From the NCBI RefSeq assembly GCF_000721105.1, contig NZ_JOEV01000036.1:1-64000 (forward strand): DNA of 64,000 bases. The letters run 5' to 3'. Positions within the stretch are counted from its first letter, which is position 1. Each line of letters begins with the position of its first letter. This document shows positions 38,224 through 46,993 of the stretch, piece by piece. The DNA comes from Streptomyces cellulosae. Its GTDB lineage: Bacteria > Actinomycetota > Actinomycetes > Streptomycetales > Streptomycetaceae. Below the pieces are notes generated by a model. That model ran no database searches. It was not told the DNA's origin and saw only the letters and a list, made by a program, of their open reading frames with translations. The position numbers and the translations under genes were made by a program.

Positions 38224-38934
38224 ATGAGCGAGAGCAGAACCGCCCTGGTGACCGGTGGGGCACGGGGGATCGGCGTGGAGATCTGCCGCCAACTCGCCGA
38301 CCGGGGGCTGCGGGTTCTGGTGGGGGCGCGCAAGCGGGACGCGGCCGAGGAGGTGTGCCACGCCATCGGCCCGCGGGCGCTGCCGCTCGTCCTGGACGTG
38401 GGGTCCGTGCTCAGCGTCCGCGAAGCGATGCGTGAGGCCGGGGAACTGATCGGTGGCGGGGGCGGAGTCGACGTCCTGGTGAACAACGCCGGCGTGTCCC
38501 TGGACGGCGAGCTGCGGCCCCCGCATCTCGACGAGGACGTCCTGCGCGCCACGTTGGACATCAATCTCGTGGGCGCCTGGCGCATGGCCGAGGCGGTCGT
38601 CCCGGGCATGGTGCGAGCGGGCTACGGACGGGTGGTCAACCTGACCAGTTCGTACGGCTCACTGGCGCTGATGGACTCCGGCCGGCATCCGGCGTACCGC
38701 GTCTCCAAGACCGCGCTCAACGCGCTGACCCGGATGCTCGCGGGCGAGTTGGCGGGCACCGGCGTCCTGGTCAACGCGGCCGACCCCGGCTGGACCCGGA
38801 GCGGCATGGGCGGCCCGGCCGCTCCGCGCGGCCCGCAGGAGGGCGCGGACACGCCCGTCTGGCTGGCGACCCTTCCGGAGGGCGACGACACGACCGGCGG
38901 GCTGTTCGCCGAGCGCGGACCGCTGCCCTGGTGA
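38224..38934 (+). CDS. Short-chain dehydrogenase/reductase
   Basis: This 236-residue classical SDR has the cofactor motif TGGARGIGVEICRQLADRG with a following arginine (GARKRD) favouring NADP(H), the NNAG motif, a catalytic serine in NLTSSYG, and the YRVSK catalytic pair. It resembles carbonyl-reductase types that end ...TTGGLFAERG. It may reduce or oxidise a carbonyl product of the preceding aldolase. ATG 38224 has GAAGGG upstream. It ends the rightward operon. Confidence 0.87.
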   Translation: MSESRTALVTGGARGIGVEICRQLADRGLRVLVGARKRDAAEEVCHAIGPRALPLVLDVGSVLSVREAMREAGELIGGGGGVDVLVNNAGVSLDGELRPPHLDEDVLRATLDINLVGAWRMAEAVVPGMVRAGYGRVVNLTSSYGSLALMDSGRHPAYRVSKTALNALTRMLAGELAGTGVLVNAADPGWTRSGMGGPAAPRGPQEGADTPVWLATLPEGDDTTGGLFAERGPLPW

Positions 38935-38937
38935 CAC

Positions 38938-38965
38938 GCGGTGCTCGGGGACGCGTGCGCACCGC
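38938..38965 (+). terminator. Weak hairpin between SDR and TetR genes
   Basis: GCGGTGC (38938-38944) pairs with GCACCGC (38959-38965) across 14 bases, immediately after the SDR stop. Confidence 0.3.
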
Positions 38966-39004
38966 TGTCCTTCCTGAGCAGACTTCCCGCCACCCGTTCG
39001 CCGT

Positions 39005-39661
39005 TCAGGCCGGGCCGGCCTCCGACTCGGCCTTCTGTTCGCCGGCGACGATGCGCAGCGCCAGAGCCCTCACCGCTTGCTGCACGGACCGGGACGGCAG
39101 CTGGGACAGCGGCCCGCCCTCCGTCCGCAGCGCGGTCACGAGGATGGTCGTACTGATCAGGGTGCGGACCGCGAGTGCCTGCGACGCGTGCCGTGCCTTG
39201 GCCGCCCGGGGGCTGCGGATGGAGTTCTCGGGCAGATAGTCGTACGCCCGCTGGATGTGCCGCTGCTCGAACTCGTCGCGCAGCAGCTTGATGTTCCCGT
39301 TGGCGGAGGCGATCTGGACCTGGTAAAGCCGGGCCTCGTCCGGGTTCTTCTCCACCCACTCCCATACGGCGTCGATGACGCGCAGCAGGCCCTCGGCGTC
39401 ACCCGGCTCGGTGTCCGGGCGGGCCGTCTCCACGACCGTGTTCAGCTGGTCGAAGACGCGCCGCATGGCCAGTTCGAGCAGTTCCTCCTTGCCCGCGAAG
39501 TGGTAGTAGACAGCCGTGGGCACCACCTGGGCCTCGTCCGCGATGTCCTGCACACTGGTCTCCGCGAAGCCGTTGCGGCCGAACACCCGGACAGCGGCGC
39601 TGATGATGTGCTGTCGTCGCGAAGGACGGTGGGCGGGCTGCTTGCCGTTCGTGGTGGCCAT
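39005..39661 (-). CDS. TetR-family regulator
   Basis: This 218-residue protein has an N-terminal TetR helix-turn-helix (RRQHIISAAVRVFGRNGFAE, then VPTAVYYHFAGKEELLELA) and a long helical ligand-binding domain. Such regulators in acyl-CoA catabolic islands usually sense an acyl-CoA and repress nearby operons. It is divergent from a second TetR gene; the 140 bases between contain an ACT-N13-AGT element like those before the dehydrogenase, hydratase and Rieske genes. ATG 39661 gives better spacing to GGGAG than the ATG at 39664. Confidence 0.88.
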   Translation of the reverse strand: MATTNGKQPAHRPSRRQHIISAAVRVFGRNGFAETSVQDIADEAQVVPTAVYYHFAGKEELLELAMRRVFDQLNTVVETARPDTEPGDAEGLLRVIDAVWEWVEKNPDEARLYQVQIASANGNIKLLRDEFEQRHIQRAYDYLPENSIRSPRAAKARHASQALAVRTLISTTILVTALRTEGGPLSQLPSRSVQQAVRALALRIVAGEQKAESEAGPA

Positions 39662-39708
39662 CATGCTCCCTGGCGGTTGCCGTGACCGGTGCCTGTGCGC
39701 CCCGGCGT

Positions 39709-39727
39709 ACTGACCATGTTATCCAGT
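39709..39727. promoter_or_regulatory. ACT-N13-AGT element between divergent TetR genes
   Basis: ACTGACCATGTTATCCAGT has the same 19-base length and inverted ACTG/CAGT ends as the operator-like sites at 31002, 31099 and 59140. Its centre differs, so membership is tentative. It lies between the starts of the two regulators, where autoregulation would be expected. Confidence 0.3.
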
Positions 39728-39804
39728 TACTGTCCCAGGTCGGGTCCGTAAATCCTGGTACCCCAGTGGTCCTGAAGCGCGAAGATCACGGCATACTTGA
39801 CACC

Positions 39805-40413
39805 ATGACTACATCCGGGACGCGCGCAGCCCACCGCCCTTCGCGCCGGCAGTGGGTGATCGAGGCAGCCACGGAACTCTTCGCCACGCAGCCTCCCGAC
39901 GAGGTGACGGTGGCGGACATCGCGGCGCGGGCGGAGATGACGTCGGCCGCCGTGTACTACCACTTCTCCTCCAAGGACCAGGTTTTGGTGGAGGGGATGC
40001 GGGTGTTCGCCGCCGCACTGCGGGAACAGGTGGAGACGCTCACCGAGGCACACGAGCCCGGCTCGGACATCGGGCCGGCCGTGACCGCGCTGGTGGTCTG
40101 GCTGGGTGAGCACCGGTCCGCCGCCACCGTGTTCTTCGTGTCCTCGGCCGGCATGAGCCAGGAGGCGGAGGCGCTGCGCCACGAGATCCGTACGCAGTTG
40201 CTGGAGGAACTGGTGCGGCTGGTCCGCAAGGGGCGTGAGCCGGTCACGGACGCCGAGGCGGCGGTGATCGGCCTGGGGGTACTGGCGCTGCTGGAAAGCG
40301 CGGCGATCTCGCAGGTCCGGGGTGACGACGTCTACCGCTCCCTCGGGCACCGTTCGTTCCTCCGTGAGGTGGGTCGGCTCGCCGAGCGGATCGCCGATCC
40401 GGCGGCCGAGTAG
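39805..40413 (+). CDS. TetR-family regulator
   Basis: This 202-residue protein has a TetR DNA-binding domain (RRQWVIEAATELFATQPPDE, MTSAAVYYHFSSKDQVL) with a helical C-terminal domain rich in leucine and glutamate. The ATG at 39805 has no ribosome binding site in the preceding bases, which suggests a leaderless message. It faces the branched dehydrogenase operon 3' end to 3' end, separated by a strong hairpin. The ligand is unknown. Confidence 0.87.
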   Translation: MTTSGTRAAHRPSRRQWVIEAATELFATQPPDEVTVADIAARAEMTSAAVYYHFSSKDQVLVEGMRVFAAALREQVETLTEAHEPGSDIGPAVTALVVWLGEHRSAATVFFVSSAGMSQEAEALRHEIRTQLLEELVRLVRKGREPVTDAEAAVIGLGVLALLESAAISQVRGDDVYRSLGHRSFLREVGRLAERIADPAAE

Positions 40414-40434
40414 CAGAAGCGGTTCATGAGTGGG

Positions 40435-40481
40435 CCGCGCCCGCCGACCGGGTGCGTGGGTGGAGCGGTCGGCGGGCGCGG
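40435..40481. terminator. Strong bidirectional terminator hairpin
   Basis: CCGCGCCCGCCGACC (40435-40449) is perfectly complementary to GGTCGGCGGGCGCGG (40467-40481): a 15-bp stem with a 17-base loop between convergent TetR and E2 genes. Confidence 0.8.
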
Positions 40482-40492
40482 AGCCGGGGAGG

Positions 40493-41977
40493 TCAGACCA
40501 GGAGCCGCAGAGGTGCACGCAGCAGCTCGCCGACCGAGCGCAGGTACTCGGCGGCGGGCGCCCCGTCCACGGCACGGTGGTCGAAGGTCAGACTCAGGGT
40601 GAGCACCTGGGTCCGCCGTGGCTGTTCGTCCACCCACTCGACGCCGTCCCTGAGCCTGCCCACGCCGAGGATGGCGACGTTGCCGGGGTTGATCACGGGG
40701 GTGAAGAAGTCGACGCCGTATCCCCCGAGCGAGGTGACGGTGAACGTGGCCCCTTCCAGCAGTGCCGGGGAGATCCGGCCGGATCGGGCACTGTCCGCCA
40801 ACTCCCTGGATCTGCGGGCGACTTCGGGCAACGACAGCTCCGCCGCGTTCTCGATCACCGGGACGAGCAGGCCGCCCGGCACCGCGACCGCGAACCCGAG
40901 GTGGATGTCCTCGTACAGGTGGACGCCGTCCTCCAGCACCGACGCGTTGAGCAGCGGGTGTGCGCGCAGGGCCAGTGCGGCGGCCTTCATCAGGAAGTCG
41001 CCCAGGCTGGGCACGGGCAGGTCGGTGTCGGCCCACTCCTGCTTCAACTGGGCGCGCAGGGCCACGACGGCGTCCATTCGCACTTCGTAGCCGTGTGTCA
41101 GCTGCGCCATCTCCTGGAGGCTGGCGTGCATCCGGCGGGCGATGACGCCACGCATCCCGGTGAGGGGGATGACGTCTCCGGGCTGGGGTGAGGCGGTGGC
41201 CTGGCGGGGCGTCGCCGTGGAGCGTGCCGGTGCGTCCGCCGGGGTCGGTACCGACGTGGCCGCCGGGGTGGCGGCGTCGAGGTCGGCCCGCCGGATCCGT
41301 CCGCCCGCACCCGTGGGGCGTACGTCCGCGAGGTCGATGCCCCGCTCCTTCGCCAGCCGACGGACCAGGGGCGACGTCGGGGTGACCGGGTCCGCCGAGA
41401 GGAGGGCGGGCGGCGGCGCCGCCGAGGCGAGCAGGTACTCCTCCACGTCCTCGGAGACGATCCGGCCGCCCGGTCCGGTGCCGCGTACGGCGGTGAGGTC
41501 GACGTCGGCATCCGCCGCCACCCGCCGGGCGTTCGGGGAAGCCAGAACCCGGCCCCCCGAGCCGTTGAGGCCGGCTGTGCCGTTGAGCGACGGCGCCGCG
41601 GAGGGAACGCCCCCGCCGGCCGGCACCGCGTTCGGGCCGACGGGCACGGAGTCGGCCGGCACGGAGCCGGCGGATCCGGAGTCGGCGGGCGGGGTCGCAT
41701 CCCCCGCACTCCCCGCACCCGGCAACTCCTCCCCTTCGGCCAGCAGCCAGCCGATGAGCGCCCCGGCCGGGACGGTCGCACCGGCCGGGACCACGGGGTG
41801 GAACAGTCCCCCGGCCTCCGCCTCGACATCCACGTCGACCTTGTCGGTGGCCAGCCGCACCAGGGGGTCGCCCTCCGCGACAACGCCGCCGGTCGGCACC
41901 AGCCACTCGTCGATCGTGCCTTCCTGCATGGTCAGGCCGATCTTCGGCAGCAGAACCTCGACCGCCACTTCGGTCAC
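40493..41977 (-). CDS. Dihydrolipoyl acyltransferase (E2) of a 2-oxoacid/acetoin dehydrogenase complex
   Basis: This 494-residue E2 has a lipoyl domain (1-80; lipoyl lysine K46 in ATDKVDV), an Ala/Pro/Gly-rich linker, then two subunit-binding domains in a row (about 145-185: SPNARRVAADADVDL...GRIVSEDVEEYL; and 205-240: SPLVRRLAKERGIDLADVRP...GRIRRADLDA), another linker, and the catalytic domain with DHRAVDG near the C-terminus. One E3/E1-binding domain is normal, so the duplication is notable. The GTG start at 41977 overlaps the E1beta stop. No E3 gene is nearby; a housekeeping lipoamide dehydrogenase would be used. Confidence 0.9.
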   Translation of the reverse strand: MTEVAVEVLLPKIGLTMQEGTIDEWLVPTGGVVAEGDPLVRLATDKVDVDVEAEAGGLFHPVVPAGATVPAGALIGWLLAEGEELPGAGSAGDATPPADSGSAGSVPADSVPVGPNAVPAGGGVPSAAPSLNGTAGLNGSGGRVLASPNARRVAADADVDLTAVRGTGPGGRIVSEDVEEYLLASAAPPPALLSADPVTPTSPLVRRLAKERGIDLADVRPTGAGGRIRRADLDAATPAATSVPTPADAPARSTATPRQATASPQPGDVIPLTGMRGVIARRMHASLQEMAQLTHGYEVRMDAVVALRAQLKQEWADTDLPVPSLGDFLMKAAALALRAHPLLNASVLEDGVHLYEDIHLGFAVAVPGGLLVPVIENAAELSLPEVARRSRELADSARSGRISPALLEGATFTVTSLGGYGVDFFTPVINPGNVAILGVGRLRDGVEWVDEQPRRTQVLTLSLTFDHRAVDGAPAAEYLRSVGELLRAPLRLLV

Positions 41978-43008
41978 GACCTTTCGAGGAGACGACGGCA
42001 GCCCTGCACGATGCGGGCCTGGTCGGGCACATAGGCCTTCTCCAGCACCGGCGAGAACGGCACCGGGGAGAAGGGAGCGCCGATGCGCAGGACCGGAGCG
42101 TCCAGGTAGTCGAAGGCCGCGTCCTGGATCTGGGCGGCGATCTCCCCGCCGAGCCCGCCGAAGGTCACGGCCTCGTGCACCACGAGGACCCGGTTGGTGC
42201 GGCGCACCGAGGCGATCATGGTCTCGGTGTCGAGGGGCTGTACGGTGCGCGGGTCGATGACCTCGACCTCGATGCCCTCCGCGGCCAGTTCCTCGGCCGC
42301 CGCGAGAGCCTCGCCCACCATGCGGCCGAGGGCGATGACGGTGACGTCGGTGCCCTGGCGCGCGGTGTGGGCCTGGCCGAGCGGGATGCCGTAGATCTGC
42401 TCGGGCACCTCGCTCTTGCTGCCCAGCAGAACCTTGTTGAGCATCACGACGACCGGGTTGTTGTCCCGGATCGCGGAGACCGTCAGGCCCTTGGCGGTGT
42501 ACGCGTCGCACGGCATGACGACCTTGAGGCCGGGCACGTGGCAGAGCCAGGCCTCCAGGCTCTGGCTGTGCTGGGCGGCGGCACCGAGGCCGGCGCCGGA
42601 GGCGGTGGTGATGGTCAGCGGCACCGACACCGAGCCGCCGAACATGTACTTCATCTTGGCGGCCTGGTTGACGATCTGGTCCAGGCAGACGCCGATGAAG
42701 TCCATGAACATCAGGTCGACGACGGGACGCAGTCCCCGGGCGGCGGCACCCACGCCCAGGCCGACGAGCGCGGCCTCGGAGATCGGGGTGTCGATCATGC
42801 GGCGGGGGCCGAATTCGTCGAGCAGGTTGTCGAACATGCGGAAGACACCGCCGTACCCGGCGACGTCCTCCCCGGCGACGAAGACGTTCTCGTCCTCGCG
42901 CATGACCTGCGCCAGGCCCTCGTTGAAGGCCTTGACATAGGTGAGCTTGCGGGACGTGGCGTCCGGGGCGACGGCGGGTGCTTCGGAGACGGTGGTCATG
43001 GCGGTCAT
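41974..43008 (-). CDS. E1 beta subunit of a 2-oxoacid/acetoin dehydrogenase
   Basis: This 344-residue transketolase-type E1beta starts KLTYVKAFNEGLAQVMREDE and contains VFVAGEDVAGYGGVFR, DTPISEAALVGLGVGAAARG, and VHEAVTFGGLGGEIAAQIQ. With E1alpha it binds thiamine diphosphate and decarboxylates a 2-oxoacid or cleaves acetoin, passing the acyl group to E2. The ATG at 43008 overlaps the E1alpha stop; a second in-frame ATG follows at 42999. Confidence 0.92.
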   Translation of the reverse strand: MTAMTTVSEAPAVAPDATSRKLTYVKAFNEGLAQVMREDENVFVAGEDVAGYGGVFRMFDNLLDEFGPRRMIDTPISEAALVGLGVGAAARGLRPVVDLMFMDFIGVCLDQIVNQAAKMKYMFGGSVSVPLTITTASGAGLGAAAQHSQSLEAWLCHVPGLKVVMPCDAYTAKGLTVSAIRDNNPVVVMLNKVLLGSKSEVPEQIYGIPLGQAHTARQGTDVTVIALGRMVGEALAAAEELAAEGIEVEVIDPRTVQPLDTETMIASVRRTNRVLVVHEAVTFGGLGGEIAAQIQDAAFDYLDAPVLRIGAPFSPVPFSPVLEKAYVPDQARIVQGCRRLLERS

Positions 43009-44015
43009 CCCGAGTAGACGTTGAGGAGCAGGTCGGCTGGGTCGGGCAGCGGGCTGGCCTCGGCGTAGGCGATGGCCTCGGCGATCTCGTCGCGGGTGCG
43101 CTGCCAGGTGTCGTCCAGCTCGGCGCGGGTGGCGGTGCCGTCGGCGAGGGCACGGGCCTCCAGCAGGTCGATCGCGTCGCGGGCCTTCCACTCCTCGACC
43201 TCCTCCTGCGAGCGGTAGGGGTGACGCAGTCCCTTGACGCCCTGGTGGTCGTAGTAGCGGTAGGTCTTGGCCTCGATGAACACGGGGCCCTCGCCGGCCC
43301 GGGCGCGTGCGACGGCCTCCACGGTGGCCTCGTGGACGGCGAGGGCATCCATGCCGTCGACGATCACGCTGGGCATGCCGTAGGACGCGGCCCGCTCGGC
43401 GACGTCGGTGATCAGCATGTGCTTGGACTGCGGGGTGAACTCGGCGTAGCCGTTGTTCTCGCAGATGAACAGGACCGGCAGGCGCAGGATGGCGGCCATG
43501 TTGGCGCCCTCGTGGAAGCTGCCGATGTTGGTGGCGCCGTCGCCGAAGAAGGTGACGGCGATGTTGTCCTCGCCGCGGTACTGGGCGGCGAAGGCGGCGC
43601 CGACGGCGATCGGGACGCCGGCGCCGACGATGCCGTTGGCGCCGAGCATGCCGAGGGTGACGTCGTTGATGTGCATGCTTCCGCCGCGGCCGAGGCAGGC
43701 GCCGGTGACGCGGCCGTACAGCTCGGAGTACATGTGCCTGAAGCTGACGCCCTTGGCCACGGCGTGTCCGTGCCCGCGGTGCGTGGAGGTGATCTGGTCG
43801 TCGTCACGCAGGGCCGCCATCACTCCGGCGGCGACCGCCTCCTGACCGACGTAGAGGTGCAGGAAGCCCGGCAGCTTGCCGGCCTCCATGAGTTTTCCCG
43901 CCTCCGTCTCGAACAGGCGGATGCGCACCATGCGCTCGTGCAGATCCCTGACGACCTGCGCCGATGCCTGGTTCGCGGCCGGATCGGCCGACTTCTTCGA
44001 TGCCCTTTGAGCCAT
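43005..44015 (-). CDS. E1 alpha subunit of a 2-oxoacid/acetoin dehydrogenase
   Basis: This 336-residue protein has the thiamine diphosphate motif GDGATNIGSFHEGANMAA...ENN and the words TSTHRGHGHAVAKGV and GRGGSMHINDVTLGMLGAN. The GSMH...GMLGANGIVGAG form is characteristic of AcoA/PdhA-type E1alpha, so acetoin or pyruvate-like substrates are as likely as branched-chain 2-oxoacids. It heads the leftward operon E1alpha-E1beta-E2. ATG 44015 has GAAGGGG upstream. A partial operator-like sequence lies 49 bases before the start. Confidence 0.92.
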   Translation of the reverse strand: MAQRASKKSADPAANQASAQVVRDLHERMVRIRLFETEAGKLMEAGKLPGFLHLYVGQEAVAAGVMAALRDDDQITSTHRGHGHAVAKGVSFRHMYSELYGRVTGACLGRGGSMHINDVTLGMLGANGIVGAGVPIAVGAAFAAQYRGEDNIAVTFFGDGATNIGSFHEGANMAAILRLPVLFICENNGYAEFTPQSKHMLITDVAERAASYGMPSVIVDGMDALAVHEATVEAVARARAGEGPVFIEAKTYRYYDHQGVKGLRHPYRSQEEVEEWKARDAIDLLEARALADGTATRAELDDTWQRTRDEIAEAIAYAEASPLPDPADLLLNVYSG

Positions 44016-44063
44016 CGTCCGCCCCTTCGCCCCGAGCGAGGTGTGTCACGCAATCGGACTTTG

Positions 44064-44082
44064 TTGTGTCGGTCTACAGTAA
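44064..44082. promoter_or_regulatory. Partial operator-like element before E1alpha
   Basis: On the minus strand ACTGTAGACCG begins a 19-base stretch that matches the site at 31099 in 12 of 19 positions, with its first 8 identical. It lies 49 bases from the E1alpha start, like the other copies. The second half is not conserved, so this is tentative. Confidence 0.3.
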
Positions 44083-44133
44083 CCGGCTGGGGGCACCTTA
44101 CTGAAGAGGTTGTCTAATTACTACGGGCAGGAC

Positions 44134-44628
44134 TCAACTGGCGTCGGGGGTGCCGCCACGCCGGTCCACGAGCTCCACGCCGTTGCCCTCCGGATCGGCC
44201 CAGAAGCTGATCCGCCGTCCCCGCGCCGACACCACGACCGGCGACGACAGCGGCCTGCCGCCGGCGGTCGGCAGCACGGCGACCAACGGCGCGATATCGT
44301 CCACATGAAAGGTGAGGTAGGCCAGACCGCAGCGCTCGGACAGCGGCACGACCGACGGGAACGGCTCCGCACTCGTCCGGCGGCGGATCAGCTTGATCCG
44401 GCCCCCGGACGGCACCTCGAGCCAGACGACGCAGAGCTGTCCGCCCAATCCGGCCGGGCCGGCGATCGCCTGCGGGATGTGCGAGCGGTGCACGGGAACA
44501 CAGCCGAACACCTCACCGTAGAACCGCTCCATCACTTCCAGGTCCCGCACCACCACCGCGGCCTCGAAGGGCTGGGTCATCCGCGCCCTGCCGGACACCC
44601 CGGCCGGACTGGTCCTCTCATCGGTCAC
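44134..44628 (-). CDS. VOC/glyoxalase-fold protein
   Basis: This 164-residue protein has two beta-alpha-beta-beta-beta modules of the vicinal-oxygen-chelate fold: FEAAVVVRDLEVMERFYGEV in the first, and LTFHVDDIAPLVAV with FWADPEGNGVELVDR in the second. The usual first metal histidine is not obvious, so a binding or isomerase-type role is possible. It diverges from the Rieske gene. GTG 44628 has GGAGAGG upstream; ATG 44580 is an alternative. Confidence 0.75.
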   Translation of the reverse strand: MTDERTSPAGVSGRARMTQPFEAAVVVRDLEVMERFYGEVFGCVPVHRSHIPQAIAGPAGLGGQLCVVWLEVPSGGRIKLIRRRTSAEPFPSVVPLSERCGLAYLTFHVDDIAPLVAVLPTAGGRPLSSPVVVSARGRRISFWADPEGNGVELVDRRGGTPDAS

Positions 44629-44871
44629 CGGCCACCTCTCCGTCAGTCGGCCACTCGTCTCGTACCGTAGCTGGAGCCGTTCCATAGAAAGATCCAGTCG
44701 AGCCGGGCGTGCCCCTGTCACAGAATGCGGGGTGACCTGTGGAATCCCGTCCGACCAAGTTCGACACTTTCTATTGACACACAACACTAACTCCTGTTCT
44801 TGTGGCGGTCGCAGCGCAGCTGTAGCACCAGGAACCTTCACCAGCTCGCGGCTGGGAGGATTGAGGACATC
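44629..44871. promoter_or_regulatory. Divergent promoter region before the Rieske gene
   Basis: This region holds the promoters of the VOC gene and the Rieske operon. A good -35 hexamer TTGACA lies at 44774-44779 facing right, and GACAC occurs twice (near 44763 and 44776), but no convincing -10 follows at normal spacing. Confidence 0.35.
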
Positions 44872-46140
44872 GTGGTCCAGATCAATTCACCGGAGACCCA
44901 GACGGCGGACGACGAACGTCCCCTGCCGCCTCCCGCTCCGGAATACACCTCATGGATCGGCCAGGACCGCTCCACGGACCCCGCGGGCGTGGCGACGCGG
45001 CAGGAGGCGGCCGAGCTCGCCGAGCGTGTCATCGAGCACTACATCAACAACACCACGCACGAGGCCGAGGAACAGTGGACGGAACCCGTCGACAACTACC
45101 TCGACGCCGACCGCTGGCTGCGGGAGATGGACGCCGTCCACCGGAGCGTTCCGCTGCCCCTGGCCATGTCGGCCGAGCTCCCCGGACCGGGCACCTACAA
45201 GGCCCTGGACGTGCTCGGCGTACCCATCCTGATCACCCGGGACCGCAAGGGCGTCGTGCACGCGATGATCAACGCCTGCCGGCACCGCGGCGCCGAGCTC
45301 GTCGAGCCGGGCTGCGGCGTGGCGAAGCGGATCACCTGCCCTTACCACGCCTGGTCGTACGATCTGTCGGGCGAGCTGCGCGGCGTACACGCCGAGAAGA
45401 CCTTCGGCGAGGTACCGCGCGAGAAGCGCAGCCTGATCCAGCTTCCCGTCGGTGAGCGCGCCGGCATCGTCTTCGTATCGCTCGATCCTGCCGCCGAGCA
45501 CGACCTGGACGCCTGGCTCGGGGATCTGCAGCCGCTCCTCGAGGGGCTGCGCTTCGCCGACTGCCACCACTACGCGACCCGTGAGCTGCTCAGCCCGAAC
45601 TGGAAGGTCACCCTGGACGGGTACCTGGAGACCTATCACTTCGCGTCGCTGCACACGAAGACGGTCTTCGAGACGAACTTCTCCAACATGATGGCCCACG
45701 ACACCTGGGGCCCTCATCAGCGCCTCGCCGCGGCCCTGCGGCCCGTCGCCGACCTGGCGGAGCTGCCCGCGGAGGAGCGCGACCCGGGCGACATCGTAGG
45801 AGCCATCTACTGGCTCTTCCCCGGTCTGGCCATCGCCGGCACCTGGCGCAACAAGATCGCCGTCTCCATCGTGATCCCCCGTACGGCCACCGAGTCGGTG
45901 ACCCAGCAGATCATCCTGCTGCGCGAGCCCGCCGTCACCGAGGAGGAGCGCCACGCCGCCGACCAGTTCGGCGAGTGGTTCTACGAGGTGGTCCGGGACG
46001 AGGACTACGCGACCACCTACGGAGTGCAGCGGGGGCTGAAGGCCCTCGCCGGAACCGACTTCGTCTTCGGACGCAACGAACCCGGGCTCCAGCACTTCCA
46101 CCGCACCATCCACCGCCTCCTGGACGAAGCGTCCAGATGA
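44872..46140 (+). CDS. Rieske non-heme iron oxygenase, alpha subunit
   Basis: This 422-residue protein has a Rieske [2Fe-2S] domain with C136-x-H138 (NACRHRGAEL) and C156-x2-H159 (TCPYHAWSYDL). The C-terminal catalytic domain shows the mononuclear iron segment NWKVTLDGYLETYHFASLH with the bridging aspartate and two histidines. It hydroxylates or demethylates an organic substrate using electrons from a reductase; no ferredoxin is adjacent, but one is encoded at 57397-57717. GTG 44872 follows GAGG at 5 bases. It is first in an operon with an SDR and a phosphohistidine swivel protein. Confidence 0.9.
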   Translation: MVQINSPETQTADDERPLPPPAPEYTSWIGQDRSTDPAGVATRQEAAELAERVIEHYINNTTHEAEEQWTEPVDNYLDADRWLREMDAVHRSVPLPLAMSAELPGPGTYKALDVLGVPILITRDRKGVVHAMINACRHRGAELVEPGCGVAKRITCPYHAWSYDLSGELRGVHAEKTFGEVPREKRSLIQLPVGERAGIVFVSLDPAAEHDLDAWLGDLQPLLEGLRFADCHHYATRELLSPNWKVTLDGYLETYHFASLHTKTVFETNFSNMMAHDTWGPHQRLAAALRPVADLAELPAEERDPGDIVGAIYWLFPGLAIAGTWRNKIAVSIVIPRTATESVTQQIILLREPAVTEEERHAADQFGEWFYEVVRDEDYATTYGVQRGLKALAGTDFVFGRNEPGLQHFHRTIHRLLDEASR

Positions 46141-46169
46141 CCAACACACAACACTCGCAGGAGAACAGC

Positions 46170-46961
46170 ATGGTGGCTACGGGCAGCCTCGACGGACGTG
46201 TCGCAGTGATCACGGGCAGCACGCGCAGCATCGGACGTGCCATCGCCGAGGCCTACCTGGCCGACGGGGCGACGGTCGTGCTCAGCGGCCGCTCGGAGAT
46301 CAAGGGCAAGCAGGCGCTGGAGGAACTCCAGGCCGGCGACAAGGCCGTCTTCCACGCCTGCGACTCCAGCAGCCAGGCGGACATCGAGGCACTCGTCGAC
46401 TGGACGGTCGAGCGTTTCGGCCGACTGGACATCATGGTCAACAACGTCGGCGGCACCGAGGGCTTCGCGCCCGTCCACGAGCTGAGCGACGAGGCCTGGC
46501 ACAAGGCGCTCGACCTGAACCTCAACGCCTACTTCTACGGCACGCGCCGTGCGCTGAAGCCCATGCTGGACGGCGGCTGGGGCCGGGTCATCAACATCTC
46601 CTCGGTCGAGGGCAAGCAGGCCAACAAGCCCGCGATCAGCCACTACATCACCAACAAGCACGCCATCCACGGTCTGACCAAGGCGACCGCCTTCGAGTAC
46701 GGCACCCTGGGCATCACCTGCAACGCGATCTGCCCCGGCGCCGTCGACACCGACCTGATGCGTGCCGCGGGTCCGGCCGCGGCCGAGGCCGAGGGCATCA
46801 GTTACGAGGAGTGGCTGGGCCGGTTCGCCGAGCACGCCGCCACCAAGAAGATCACCACCGTCGAGCAGATAGCGGGAGTCGCCAGGCTGCTCGCGAGCGA
46901 CGCGGGCGCGGGCATCACCGGCACGCTGATCAGCGTCGACGGCGGCACGGCGCAGTGGTGA
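46170..46961 (+). CDS. Short-chain dehydrogenase/reductase
   Basis: This 263-residue classical SDR has the cofactor loop VITGSTRSIGRAIAEAY, NNVGG in place of NNAGG, a catalytic serine in INISSVEG, YITNK, and the CPGAVDTDLM/SVDGGTAQW ending of family members. It probably oxidises the hydroxyl made by the Rieske enzyme. ATG 46170 has GGAG 6 bases upstream; an ATG at 46137 overlapping the Rieske stop is also possible. Confidence 0.87.
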   Translation: MVATGSLDGRVAVITGSTRSIGRAIAEAYLADGATVVLSGRSEIKGKQALEELQAGDKAVFHACDSSSQADIEALVDWTVERFGRLDIMVNNVGGTEGFAPVHELSDEAWHKALDLNLNAYFYGTRRALKPMLDGGWGRVINISSVEGKQANKPAISHYITNKHAIHGLTKATAFEYGTLGITCNAICPGAVDTDLMRAAGPAAAEAEGISYEEWLGRFAEHAATKKITTVEQIAGVARLLASDAGAGITGTLISVDGGTAQW

Positions 46962-46993
46962 GCGGCGCGACGGACGGCGGGAGCCCCATCACC

